A stretch of DNA of 41,060 nt from Paracoccus fontiphilus (GTDB lineage: Bacteria > Pseudomonadota > Alphaproteobacteria > Rhodobacterales > Rhodobacteraceae), in the NCBI RefSeq assembly GCF_017356265.1, contig NZ_JAFNAW010000032.1, positions 1-41,060 of the forward strand. The letters are read 5' to 3'. Positions within the stretch are counted from its first letter, which is position 1. Each line of letters begins with the position of its first letter. Position numbers and translations under genes: made by a program. Under the pieces are notes generated by a model that saw only the letters and a program-made list of their open reading frames with translations, had not been told where the DNA came from and searched no databases. This document shows positions 1 to 7,954 of this stretch, piece by piece.

Positions 1-26
1 GTCAGGTTGGTGAAAGGGCGCCTCAT
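1..26 (-). CDS. Start of an unidentified gene cut by the left edge
   Basis: Only the first eight codons of a minus-strand gene lie inside the window (ATG at 26 down to 24, reading MRRPFTNL). A strong ribosome-binding site, AGGAGG on the minus strand at 37-32, sits five bases before this ATG, which is why I believe it is a real start. An alternative ATG overlaps the end of that Shine-Dalgarno sequence and is too close to use. Nothing can be said about function from eight residues. The gene runs in the same direction as the phospholipase C-like pair, about 200 bases downstream of it. Confidence 0.45.
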
Positions 27-224
27 CACATCCTCCTGAATAGCTTCAGGAAACTATCGAGTGATGCATTCCAGAATGGAATATGCCCCGGCTACATAGA
101 GGTTTTGTAATAAACAGGTTTATGGAATTAACGCCATTCGCAGCTCTGCTCGGCTTTACCCATGAACACCGCTAACGCAGCGGGTTGCGACTGCGCAAGT
201 CGCGGTTCAGCGATGCGGTAATAA
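27..224. other. AT-richer intergenic region with dyads
   Basis: This 198-base gap separates the stop codon of the CARDB-like gene (225) from the edge gene. It is clearly richer in A and T than the genes around it. It holds a dyad ATTCCA-GAA-TGGAAT at 68-82, a further TGGAAT at 123-128, and a stem GCGACT-gcgca-AGTCGC at 187-203, 22 bases past the stop of the minus-strand gene. That last stem could be a weak terminator, but no T-run follows it on the minus strand. No gene is visible here. Confidence 0.5.
34..51 (-). promoter_or_regulatory. Perfect 7-bp hairpin over the ribosome-binding site of the edge gene
   Basis: TCCTGAA (34-40), loop TAGC (41-44) and TTCAGGA (45-51) form a perfect stem. 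In the minus-strand transcript the 3' arm overlaps the AGGAGG Shine-Dalgarno of the gene starting at 26, so folding would hide the ribosome-binding site. That it regulates translation is inference. Confidence 0.4.
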
Positions 225-1382
225 CTAACCACCCACCACGATGATCAGCACACCGCCAAAAGGTTGCTCAGGGTCCAGATTCTGATCGGTGGCAGTAAGC
301 TCCAGCCCGACCGCCTCGCCTTCGCGCAGACCTATGTCCGGGATTGTCATCTCGAAGCGGCTGCGCCGGGTCTGTTTCGTCATCTCGCGGTGCTTGGCCA
401 GCAGGTCCCGATGTTGCGACATCTTTGCCTTGCCGGCATCAACTTCGGCGAGGACGTTGCGAACAGCAAACCCAAGCTCCCGCTGAGTGCCGAGGTCAAA
501 TCCCGTGGGGTCATCTGCAGTGACGTGCAGGCCTTCCGTATCCTCTTCGACGCGGATGGCATCGACGCCCGGCTCGATCAGCTTCATCGCAGTCAATCGC
601 CCCCAGCCCCGCTGCGGAAACTCGGCCGCAGGGCGCACATCGGCCATGACCGGATGGCGAATGGCCAGCAGCTCTTCCGGCGGCAGCGGCCGGATGCCGA
701 TGCGAACCAGAGCGTTCGGCTGGTGGATCAGGTTGAAGGCAAACGCTTGTGCCTGGCCAATGATGTTGAGGTTCTGCTGCGCCACATGCCGATCGATCGG
801 CGGCGACAGGGCGAAGTCGTCCACCGGCATGTCCAGCGGCGAGAAGGAGAAGGTTCGTGCGAAGAGACACTTGTGCCCCGCCTCGATCGGGGGCACGGTA
901 TAGACGAAGTCGGCTGCAGCGCTGCCTCCCGAGGGTACCCAAGCCGAAGGAACATGACCCAGCGTGGTCAGGCGTGTGGAAAAGCGGGTGTCAAAGCCAA
1001 GCGTCGGGTCCGTCAGATACAGTTCGACCTTGGCGCTTGGTACCGCGAGATCGCCCCGGTTCCGCAGCACGGTCCGGACCACGTAACTCTCGCCTGCTTG
1101 CAGGGTCGTGGTATAGGCGCCGACGCTGGTGACAGGGCTGATCGTCAGGTCAGGAGAGTGCCAGAAGACGACATTCGAGAAGGGTCGGCTGCCGGTGTCG
1201 CCATCGAAGGAACGGATGTACAGGAACGAACTGTCGTGGAACACCTCAGGCGGCTTGCGCTCCTTGCGGCGGAACAATTCTGCCAATCGCGCCAGGGCAT
1301 CCTGATTATAGGCCTCCCGGCGCTTGCGCAGATCCGCGATGAATTCAGCAGTGATACCGCTCGGTTCCGTGTCTCTCCTCAT
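225..1382 (-). CDS. CARDB-like beta-sandwich protein, partner of the phospholipase C-like protein
   Basis: Unrecognised 385-residue protein. The frame stays open further upstream, but the start is set at 1382 because that ATG overlaps the stop of the preceding gene as ATGA, a normal sign of translational coupling. There is no signal peptide. The N-terminus (about 1-45) is charged and probably helical. Residues about 77-190 read like a CARDB or other immunoglobulin-like adhesion fold: SPDLTISPV, then VLRNRGDLAVPSAKVELYLT, the typical pattern of a domain that opens with PDL and has an NxG turn. The C-terminal third (FEMTIPDIGLREGEAVGLEL) looks like a second beta-sandwich. I infer that it works with its upstream partner, perhaps as an accessory or binding subunit, but no enzymatic motif is visible. 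Its GC content is lower than that of the genes beyond the insertion sequence. Confidence 0.7.
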   Translation of the reverse strand: MRRDTEPSGITAEFIADLRKRREAYNQDALARLAELFRRKERKPPEVFHDSSFLYIRSFDGDTGSRPFSNVVFWHSPDLTISPVTSVGAYTTTLQAGESYVVRTVLRNRGDLAVPSAKVELYLTDPTLGFDTRFSTRLTTLGHVPSAWVPSGGSAAADFVYTVPPIEAGHKCLFARTFSFSPLDMPVDDFALSPPIDRHVAQQNLNIIGQAQAFAFNLIHQPNALVRIGIRPLPPEELLAIRHPVMADVRPAAEFPQRGWGRLTAMKLIEPGVDAIRVEEDTEGLHVTADDPTGFDLGTQRELGFAVRNVLAEVDAGKAKMSQHRDLLAKHREMTKQTRRSRFEMTIPDIGLREGEAVGLELTATDQNLDPEQPFGGVLIIVVGG

Positions 1383-3280
1383 GGCAGGAACTCCACCTTC
1401 ACCTCGGTCGGATCGGCTGCCGAGGTGTTCGTTTGCAACGGCATTGGAGTGTTCGGGGCCTCGCCAGGCTGGGACCAGCACAGGAAGCCGTAGCCTCGGT
1501 CGGAGTCGAGGTTGAAATCGGGCAATGCGCCGCCGCGAAACCACCTTTCGTAAAGCACTCCGCTGAGGTCCAGCGCGTTGCCCAAGGTGCGTTCGCCCAG
1601 GATCGATACCAACTGGGCCTCTTCCCGGTTCGGGCTTTGGGCCAGTGCAACCAGTTCATCGATCAGTTCGCGGTCCAGCGGTATTCGTCCGAAGGCCGGA
1701 TGGGTGAAGGGCTGGTTGAAGTAGCTGCCAGGGGCCGGCACGACGTCTCGTTTTTCGCCATCAGTCAGCGGATAGATCAGGTGGCGTTCCTGGTTGAAGA
1801 TGGCGGCCAGGGGATCGCCGAGAAAATCAGGCGTGAACCGCAGCAATGGTTCGAACGGAGCAACCGCAGCAGCGTTCACACCGGTCGAGTCCGGGAATGC
1901 CGGCGTGATGAATTGGCGAAAGCGCGGATCGGCCAGATGCTCGCGCATCGGGAAAGCCAGGCCGTTGAGGGCGATGGCCAGCCGGAACATCTGGAAGGCA
2001 TTGTAAAGCTGTTCATAGATCAGGCAGGCGGCATAGCGGATGGTGGCTGTGCCCAGCGTGGCAATCGCTCCCGCGATCCCGTCGGCAAGGGCCGCTGCCG
2101 CCATCACCGCCGCCGCAATGAGAGCCGCCAGAATGATGAAGATCGACAGGATGCCGAACTCACCCGCCTGATCGACAGCATCCTCCAGGAAATCGCCGAC
2201 GTCATCGAGGTTATCGACGGTCTTTTCCCAAACCTCGCGCAGTTCCGCCGTCAGGGAATAGGCGACCGGAGGCGGCAAGGTGCCGGTTTCGGTAAAGCCC
2301 TTCATGAAGCGATACCACAGCCGGTAGGTGTCATCGATATCGCTGGCGGAAATGGCCTTGGCGTAGTCCGGATCGGCGTCAGGATCCTCCTGGTAGATCT
2401 TGTTCAGCGTGTCGGCGAGGAAGATCGCGAATGCAGACGATGCCGTAGGATCTTCTGCAGGCTCAGGCCCACCATCGAAGTTGAAGTTGTAGAGATGATG
2501 CAGCTTTGAGAAATTGAAGTCGGCGCCGGTGACACTCAGCAGATTGAACACGTCCTGAAAGTTTTCGCCGGTCTTATGGCGCTGCGCCTGACTGCGGTAT
2601 GGGCCACCGCAGTAAAGGTTGACATAGGCATGGCCCACTGTGTCCGCCGCCACATGCGTCAGATAGCCAAGCGCATACAGATGGTGGGGCGATGACATAT
2701 CGCGCGTGGCCTCCAGCATGGCCTCGGCGAACTTGCCGGTCTTGCGATAGTGCATGGCGTCGAACCACCACCAATCACCCTCGGCTGCTCCGTCGCGGTA
2801 GGGATGCGAGATGATGTCAAACAGGTTGAAGTCGGAAACGTATTTCTTCAGCGCCTCCGTCAGCAAGGCGCCGAAGCCTGTCAGCAGCTGGTTCAGGTCA
2901 TCGAAGGTCTGCTTGATTTCGCTCAGCAGCGCCGAAACCTCGATGACCTCGTTGGCCAGTTCTTCGAAGCCTTCAAGCGCGTCGAGAACCGGCTGCGGCA
3001 CCGCCGAGAGCAGTGTTTTTTCGAAGTCGCGCAGGAAATCGACCAGGTCGTTGTGAATCTCGACGAACTTTCCCAGCGCCGGGTTCAGGTCCTTGGTATT
3101 GAAGAAGAACGGGTCCGGACCGTGGCAACCGATGAACAGATAAGGCAGGTTCCTGGGATCGGCCAGCAGCGCCTGAAGACCGGCATAGTTGGCGGGATCG
3201 AGATCGCCCAAGCCCTTGTTGGCCTGGATGTTGGCCTTCAGCCGATCGACAATCATGTGATGCAAAGCCGGGCCGGGCAT
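1379..3280 (-). CDS. Zinc-dependent phospholipase C-like protein (alpha-toxin/S1-P1 fold)
   Basis: A 633-residue protein whose first 240 residues carry the ligand set of zinc-dependent phospholipase C (Clostridium alpha-toxin family) in the right order: His7/8 in ALHHMI, Asp56 in GCHGPDP, His76 in EIHNDL, His209-x3-Asp213 in YLTHVAADTVGH, His217, and His235-x3-Glu239 in RHKTGE. The expected activity is phosphoester hydrolysis in the S1/P1-nuclease and PLC fold; the true substrate is unknown. The alpha-toxin N-terminal Trp ligand is not evident and there is no signal peptide. Residues about 375-412 form a long Ala/Ile-rich hydrophobic stretch able to span or insert into a membrane. The C-terminal 200 residues are unrecognised. 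The start at 3280 is preceded by GAGAGG about seven bases upstream; an upstream TTG (3319) is less likely. Its stop overlaps the start of the CARDB-like gene by four bases, so the two are almost certainly one operon. Confidence 0.8.
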   Translation of the reverse strand: MPGPALHHMIVDRLKANIQANKGLGDLDPANYAGLQALLADPRNLPYLFIGCHGPDPFFFNTKDLNPALGKFVEIHNDLVDFLRDFEKTLLSAVPQPVLDALEGFEELANEVIEVSALLSEIKQTFDDLNQLLTGFGALLTEALKKYVSDFNLFDIISHPYRDGAAEGDWWWFDAMHYRKTGKFAEAMLEATRDMSSPHHLYALGYLTHVAADTVGHAYVNLYCGGPYRSQAQRHKTGENFQDVFNLLSVTGADFNFSKLHHLYNFNFDGGPEPAEDPTASSAFAIFLADTLNKIYQEDPDADPDYAKAISASDIDDTYRLWYRFMKGFTETGTLPPPVAYSLTAELREVWEKTVDNLDDVGDFLEDAVDQAGEFGILSIFIILAALIAAAVMAAAALADGIAGAIATLGTATIRYAACLIYEQLYNAFQMFRLAIALNGLAFPMREHLADPRFRQFITPAFPDSTGVNAAAVAPFEPLLRFTPDFLGDPLAAIFNQERHLIYPLTDGEKRDVVPAPGSYFNQPFTHPAFGRIPLDRELIDELVALAQSPNREEAQLVSILGERTLGNALDLSGVLYERWFRGGALPDFNLDSDRGYGFLCWSQPGEAPNTPMPLQTNTSAADPTEVKVEFLP

Positions 3281-3333
3281 GGCAATGCCTCTCGAGCAGA
3301 TCCGTGGGAAAAGTCGCAAGGAAGGCTATTTAG

Positions 3334-4949
3334 CCCGGATTATTCGTGAGGGGTTGGTGAGGCTGGCTTAACCACTTGAAGAACTGTAGCTTTATGGTTC
3401 CTACGCCAAAAACCGCAGTTGATCAGGATGCCGCGCCTCACCATGGATGTTTCTACACCTTCTCGTCTGTGTTTGTCACCGGTCGATGGCAAGGAGGTCC
3501 TGCTCGGATTTGACGGTGCCAGGATGAGTTCGGATGCCGGGCTGCTGCTGTTGCGCGAGATCGAGCGCCGGGAGGGCTTGGCAGGCTGTCTGGCCACGTG
3601 CGTGGAGGACCCGCGTGCTCCGGGCAAGGTGCAGCACAGCCTCGAGGACATCATCCGGTTCCGGATCCTGATGATTGCGGCGGGCTATGAGGATGCCAAT
3701 GATGCCGCCGATCTGCGCCATGATCCGAGCTTCAAGCTTGCCCTGGAACGCGCCCCTGAAAGCGGGGCGGCTCTTTGCTCGCAGCCCACCATCTCGCGGA
3801 TGGAGAACCTCCCCGACGCCCGCTCCCTGATCCGCATGGGGCGGGAGATGGTCCGGTTCTACTGCCAGTCCTTCCTCCGGGCGCCCCGACAGATTGTGCT
3901 GGATATCGACGACACGTTTGACGCGGCTTACGGCCATCAGCAGCTTCGCCTGTTCAATTCGTATTACGATGAATATGGCTTCCAGCCCATCGTGGTCTTC
4001 GACGGGGAGGGACGGCTGGTCGGGGCCTTGTTGCGTCCCGCCCGACGCCCCAAAGGAGCCGAAATCGCGGCCCATCTCTGTCGGCTGATCCGGCAGATCC
4101 GCCGCTTCTGGCCGGGGACCGAGATCCTGCTGCGGGCCGACAGCCATTACTGCACCCCGCAGGTTCTCGATCTCTGTGACCGGCTTGGCCTGCTCTATGT
4201 CTTCGGCTTGTCCAAGAATACGCGGCTGGCGGCGCATATCCTGCCTCTCGAGGCGTCCACAGCCGAGCGCTACGCCCGCAGTCCCCGACAAAAGCTGCGC
4301 CGGTTCAAGACCTTCTCCTATGCGGCCGGGTCCTGGTCGAAGCCACGCCGCGTCATCGCCCGGGTCGAGGTCAGCTCCCGCGGGCGGGACACCCGCTATA
4401 TCGTGACCAATCTCGAGGGCGGGCGCGGCAAGCATCTTTATGAAAGGCTCTACTCGGCCCGGGGTCAGGCCGAGAACCACATCAAGGCCTGGAAAACCCA
4501 TCTCGCCGCGGACCGGACCTCCTGCTCAAAGGCGAATGCCAACCAGATGCGGCTGATGCTGCACGGGTGTGCCTACTGGATCTGGTGGACGCTCCGCGCC
4601 GCCTGCCCGAAGCGGTCCCCATGGCGGCACGCCCAGTTTGACACGCTGCGCCTGCATCTGCTCAAGCTGGCCGCCACAATCGTTGAAAAGAAGACCCGGA
4701 TCATCATCACGCTTCCGGCCTGCTGCCCGCGCAAGACGCTTCTCACTCTGCTGTTCCACGCCCTCGAACCACCGCGTCCCGCCTGACGCAAACGCCCCGC
4801 TCACCCGGAAACATCAACCTGCACAACCTCACATCGCCTCAACACCCGGGACAAAAAACCGGGCGTCAAAGCCCGTTGCGCGTCTCAAACCAAGATGGAC
4901 GACGCCATACCTATCCGGCCCGAAACGACGGCTTCGTGAATTGTTGCGG
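3334..4949 (+). mobile_element. IS1380-family insertion sequence, about 1.6 kb
   Basis: One transposase gene is flanked by imperfect inverted ends. The left end begins CCCGGATTATTCGTGA (3334) and the right end, read inward, begins CCGCAACAATTCACGA (4949); about 10 of the first 18 positions match, including the terminal CC typical of the family. The flanking bases are TTAG on the left (3330-3333) and CTAG on the right (4950-4953), consistent with a four-base target duplication carrying one change. The 1616-bp length fits IS1380 members. Small stem-loops lie between the transposase stop and the right end (CCCGG/CCGGG at 4845-4863, and CGGGC/GCCCG at 4860-4875). The ends are my best reading and could be off by a few bases. 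The element appears intact. Confidence 0.7.
3428..4786 (+). CDS. IS1380-family transposase
   Basis: A 452-residue DDE transposase. The catalytic triad is visible as Asp in VLDIDDTFD (about 159-165), Asp in LLRADSHYC (about 236-240) and Glu in GQAENHIKAWK (about 348-352), with the family's conserved N-terminal segment FDGARMSSDAGLLLLREIE and the NSYYDEYGFQP block. It catalyses cut-and-paste movement of the surrounding element by cleavage at the inverted ends. The start is uncertain: ATG at 3428 has a weak AGG just upstream, ATG at 3443 is also possible, and a TTG lies at 3419. The frame has no stops or shifts, so the enzyme may be active. Full-length alignment with other IS1380 transposases would settle the N-terminus. 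Confidence 0.9.
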   Translation: MPRLTMDVSTPSRLCLSPVDGKEVLLGFDGARMSSDAGLLLLREIERREGLAGCLATCVEDPRAPGKVQHSLEDIIRFRILMIAAGYEDANDAADLRHDPSFKLALERAPESGAALCSQPTISRMENLPDARSLIRMGREMVRFYCQSFLRAPRQIVLDIDDTFDAAYGHQQLRLFNSYYDEYGFQPIVVFDGEGRLVGALLRPARRPKGAEIAAHLCRLIRQIRRFWPGTEILLRADSHYCTPQVLDLCDRLGLLYVFGLSKNTRLAAHILPLEASTAERYARSPRQKLRRFKTFSYAAGSWSKPRRVIARVEVSSRGRDTRYIVTNLEGGRGKHLYERLYSARGQAENHIKAWKTHLAADRTSCSKANANQMRLMLHGCAYWIWWTLRAACPKRSPWRHAQFDTLRLHLLKLAATIVEKKTRIIITLPACCPRKTLLTLLFHALEPPRPA

Positions 4950-6239
4950 CTAGGGCGCGAAGCCGCCGATCCGCGGCAGCCAGGTGGACAGCGCGGGCAC
5001 GAAGGTCAGGACCAGCAGCGAGACCAGCGCCGCCAGGAAGAAGGGCGGCAATTCGCGGATCAGGGCCGAGGGGCGCTGCTTGGTGGCCGATGCCACCACG
5101 AAGATCAGGCTGCCGACCGGCGGCGTCATCAGGCCGAAGGTCAGGTTGACGATCACCACGATGGCAAAGTGATCCGCCGCGATCCCCAGGCTGTGCGCGA
5201 TGGGCGCCAGGATCGGCACAAGGATCATCACGCCGGGCAGCGGGTCCATGAACATGCCGAAGAACAGCAGAAGCACGTTCACCATCAGCAGAAAGGCCAG
5301 GGGCGACAGGTTCATGGCGATGACCGCGTCGGCCATGGCCTGCGGCACGCCCTCGATGATCAGCACCCAGGCGAAGGCGCGGGCGGCCGCCAGGATCATC
5401 AGCACCGCGACCGACATGATGGCGGACCGCAGGAACGCGCCCCACAGGTCGGCCAGCGAGAAGCCGCGGTAAACGAAGGCGCTGACAAGGATGGCATAGA
5501 AGACGGCGACCACCGAGGCCTCGGTCGGCGTGAACAGCCCGCCCCGGATGCCGCCGACGATCAGCACGATCAGCAGAAGCGCGGGCAGGGCCGCCACGCT
5601 GTTGCGCAGCATCTGCCCCGCCGAGGGGCGTTCGTCCTCGCTGCGATAGCCGCGCCTGCGGCTGATGTGCCAGTTGACCCCGGCCAGCAGTCCCGCGATC
5701 AGCAGGCCCGGCAGGATCCCCGCCATGAACAGCGACCCGACCGAGACGTTGCGGTCCTGCAGGGCATAGATGATCATGGTGATCGAGGGCGGGATGATCG
5801 GGTCGATCACCGCGACGGAAATGGTCAGCGCGCCCGCATAGGCCTTGGAATAGCCGCTGCGCTCCATCATGCGGGCCATCATCGCGCCCGGCCCCGCGGC
5901 GGATGCCAGCGCGGAACCCGAGATGCCCGCGAACAGCGTGCCCGTCAGGATGTTGGCATAGCCCAGCCCGCCGCGCAGGTGGCCCACGAACTGCGCGGCA
6001 AAGCGCAGCAGCATCCGGGAAATGGCGCCGGTGGACATGATCTCGGCCGCGAGGATGAAGAACGGCACGGCCAGCAGGGGAAAGCTGTCAAGGCCGGTGA
6101 ACATCTCCTTCACCACCACGACCATCGGGTAGCGCCCCGAGATCGCGACCGCCGCAAAGGCCGCCATCGCCAGCGCAAAGGCGATCGGAACCCCCGTCAC
6201 CATCAGGATCAGGAAGGCGGCGATCAGGATCTCAACCAA
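4950..6239 (-). CDS. dctM: TRAP transporter large membrane subunit (DctM type)
   Basis: A 429-residue membrane protein and the ion-coupled translocation subunit of a tripartite ATP-independent periplasmic transporter. It has about a dozen hydrophobic segments and the family signatures: an N-terminal VTGVPIAFALAMAA, FILAAEIMSTGAIS, SGSALASAAGPGAMM, PSITMIIYA and NLTFGLMTPPVGSLIFV. It begins inside the end of dctQ (eight-base overlap), so the two small and large subunits are coupled. The length is normal for the family and the C-terminus, TWLPRIGGFAP, looks complete. The unusual point is that its stop codon TAG (4952-4950) is the first triplet outside the insertion sequence, inside the probable target duplication. 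The IS therefore landed exactly at the gene's end without removing coding sequence, but any native terminator or downstream gene has been separated from it. Confidence 0.93.
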   Translation of the reverse strand: MVEILIAAFLILMVTGVPIAFALAMAAFAAVAISGRYPMVVVVKEMFTGLDSFPLLAVPFFILAAEIMSTGAISRMLLRFAAQFVGHLRGGLGYANILTGTLFAGISGSALASAAGPGAMMARMMERSGYSKAYAGALTISVAVIDPIIPPSITMIIYALQDRNVSVGSLFMAGILPGLLIAGLLAGVNWHISRRRGYRSEDERPSAGQMLRNSVAALPALLLIVLIVGGIRGGLFTPTEASVVAVFYAILVSAFVYRGFSLADLWGAFLRSAIMSVAVLMILAAARAFAWVLIIEGVPQAMADAVIAMNLSPLAFLLMVNVLLLFFGMFMDPLPGVMILVPILAPIAHSLGIAADHFAIVVIVNLTFGLMTPPVGSLIFVVASATKQRPSALIRELPPFFLAALVSLLVLTFVPALSTWLPRIGGFAP

Positions 6240-6726
6240 GGGCGGCCTCGTCGGAATGCTGAAGGCCCGCGCGCCAGTATTTCGGCGCGATCAGCGCCAG
6301 GTGGACGATCATCAGCGCGAAACCCGCCGGCATTGCGGCATAGATCCACCGCATCGGAACGCGCAGCGCCGCCGATTTCTGAACCGCCATCCGGTTCATG
6401 TAGTCGATGCCGACCCAGACCATGAAGGCGAAGAAGGCGAACAGGACCAGCAGGATCAGCGCGCGCAAGGCGCGCTGCCCGGCCGTGGGCAGGGCGTCCT
6501 GCGCGTTGGTGATGGCGGCGTGCGCCCCTTCGCGCAGGGCCAGGCCGCTGCCCAGGAAGGTCAGCCAGATCATCGAATAACGCGCCACCTCGTCGGCCCA
6601 GGTCAGCGAGTTGCCGGTCAGGTAGCGACCCGCGACATTCCAGCCCAGGATCAGGCACATTGCCATCAGCCCCAGCACCAGCACGGCGCCGTTCAGGGCG
6701 ACAAAGGCGCGTTCGATCCGGCGCAT
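6232..6726 (-). CDS. dctQ: TRAP transporter small membrane subunit (DctQ type)
   Basis: A 164-residue protein with four hydrophobic segments (about 10-30, 48-66, 86-108 and 128-148), the standard DctQ layout. Family residues are visible around the second segment: TWADEVARYSMIWLTFLGSG, followed by REGAHAAI. It sits in the inner membrane and helps dock the periplasmic binding protein and stabilise DctM. It starts four bases after the dctP stop and ends eight bases inside dctM, so all three genes are one operon. Small subunits diverge quickly, so its sequence says little about the substrate. Confidence 0.9.
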   Translation of the reverse strand: MRRIERAFVALNGAVLVLGLMAMCLILGWNVAGRYLTGNSLTWADEVARYSMIWLTFLGSGLALREGAHAAITNAQDALPTAGQRALRALILLVLFAFFAFMVWVGIDYMNRMAVQKSAALRVPMRWIYAAMPAGFALMIVHLALIAPKYWRAGLQHSDEAALG

Positions 6727-6730
6727 GGCC

Positions 6731-7696
6731 TTATTCGACCGCCTGGATGCGGTCCATCAGCTCCTTGCCGAACTGCGCCTCGTAGGCCTTGTAGGGTTCG
6801 GCCAGGGCCTCGCGGAAGGCGGTCTTCTGGTCCGGCGTCAACTCGTTGACCTGCATGCCGGCGGCCTTCATCGCCTCGACGCCGGACTGGTCCACGTCAT
6901 CGACAAAGGCGCGCATGGCAACGACCGCGTCGTCGGCGGCCTTTTCGAAGGCGGCCTTCTGGGCATCGTCCAACCCGCCCCAAAGCGACGGCGACACAAG
7001 GATGATGGTCGAGGAATAGACGTGCCCGTCCAGGGTCAGGAACTTCTGCACCTCGTTCAGCTTGGCCGAGACGATCACCGACAGCGGGTTTTCCTGCCCG
7101 TCGATGGCGCCCTGCTGCAGCGCGCCGATCACCTCGGGCCAGGCCATGGGGGTGGGGGCGGCGCCAAGCGCGCGGAAGGCCTCGATATGGACGGGGTTCT
7201 CCATGGTGCGGATCTTCAGGCCGTCCAGGTCGGCGGGCGCCTCGACCGCGCCGCGGTTGCTGGTGATGTGGCGGAAGCCCTGCTCGCCCCAGGCCAGCGC
7301 GTGCAGGCCCGCGTCGTCGAACCTGGCCAGCATCTCCTGCCCGACCTCGCCATCCAGCACCTTGCGGGCGTGGTCCTTGTCGCGCAGCAGGAAGGGGATG
7401 CCCAGGACGCCGACCTCGGGGACGAAGTTCGTCAGGGTGCCGTCCGAGGCGATGGTCATCTCGACCGTGCCCAGTTGCAGGCCTTCCAGCACCTCGCGCT
7501 CTCCGCCCAGGCCCGAGGACGGGAAATGGCGGAAGGTGAACTGGTCGCCCAGGCTGGCCTTGAGCGAGTCCTCGAAGGCCTTGGCGCCGGCGCCGTAATG
7601 GCTGTCCTCGGCCAGAGCATAGCCGATCTTGATCTCCTGCGCGGCAGCAGGCGCGGCAAGGGCTGCGCAGAAAAGCGCGGCGTAAGCGTGTTTCAT
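6731..7696 (-). CDS. dctP: TRAP transporter periplasmic binding protein (DctP type)
   Basis: A 321-residue exported solute receptor that delivers substrate to DctQM. The chosen start, ATG at 7696, follows a GGGGGA ribosome-binding site and gives a clean signal peptide (MKHAYAALFCAALAAPAAAQ); an in-frame ATG four codons upstream has no good site. Family motifs include KIGYALAEDSHY, FPSSGLGGERE, the substrate-binding Arg in LKIRTMENPVHIEAF, and PMAWPEVIGALQQGAIDGQE. The conserved Arg indicates a carboxylate-bearing substrate, as in dicarboxylate, sugar-acid or sialic-acid receptors; the exact one cannot be read from sequence. It heads the operon, divergent from the amino-acid ABC importer. Confidence 0.92.
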   Translation of the reverse strand: MKHAYAALFCAALAAPAAAQEIKIGYALAEDSHYGAGAKAFEDSLKASLGDQFTFRHFPSSGLGGEREVLEGLQLGTVEMTIASDGTLTNFVPEVGVLGIPFLLRDKDHARKVLDGEVGQEMLARFDDAGLHALAWGEQGFRHITSNRGAVEAPADLDGLKIRTMENPVHIEAFRALGAAPTPMAWPEVIGALQQGAIDGQENPLSVIVSAKLNEVQKFLTLDGHVYSSTIILVSPSLWGGLDDAQKAAFEKAADDAVVAMRAFVDDVDQSGVEAMKAAGMQVNELTPDQKTAFREALAEPYKAYEAQFGKELMDRIQAVE

Positions 7697-7724
7697 GATG
7701 TCCCCCATCCCGGAATTGCCAGCG

Positions 7725-7753
7725 ATCTAGCCCAAGACGACAGGAATGTGCAA
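7725..7753 (-). promoter_or_regulatory. Candidate promoter for dctPQM
   Basis: On the minus strand TTGCAC (7753-7748) is followed after 17 bases by CTAGAT (7730-7725), a fair match to a sigma-70 type promoter, about 30 bases before the dctP start. The call rests on consensus only. Confidence 0.4.
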
Positions 7754-7954
7754 TGGCGGCAGCCGTTTTGAAATCGTGTTGCGCATCACTGGAAAGGCCT
7801 GCGCGGAACATTGTCCCGTGCCGGTCGTTTGCCGTGGAAGATTTGCCTTTTCCCGCGAAGGGCCGTGGCCCGAAGCGTTCTTTTGCAGCGCCGGCGCTTG
7901 CGGTCCGCCGGGACACGGCGCATCTGAAGACCAATGACTTCAAGGAGTTTTCCC

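Noticed and set aside
3476..4501. A 341-codon frame antisense to the transposase
   Set aside because: No motif and no start signal; the plus-strand DDE transposase explains the region.
4569..6425. A 618-codon plus-strand frame rich in His, Asp and Arg across the insertion sequence and dctM
   Set aside because: Low-complexity composition is typical of the antisense of a membrane-protein gene, and it crosses an element boundary.
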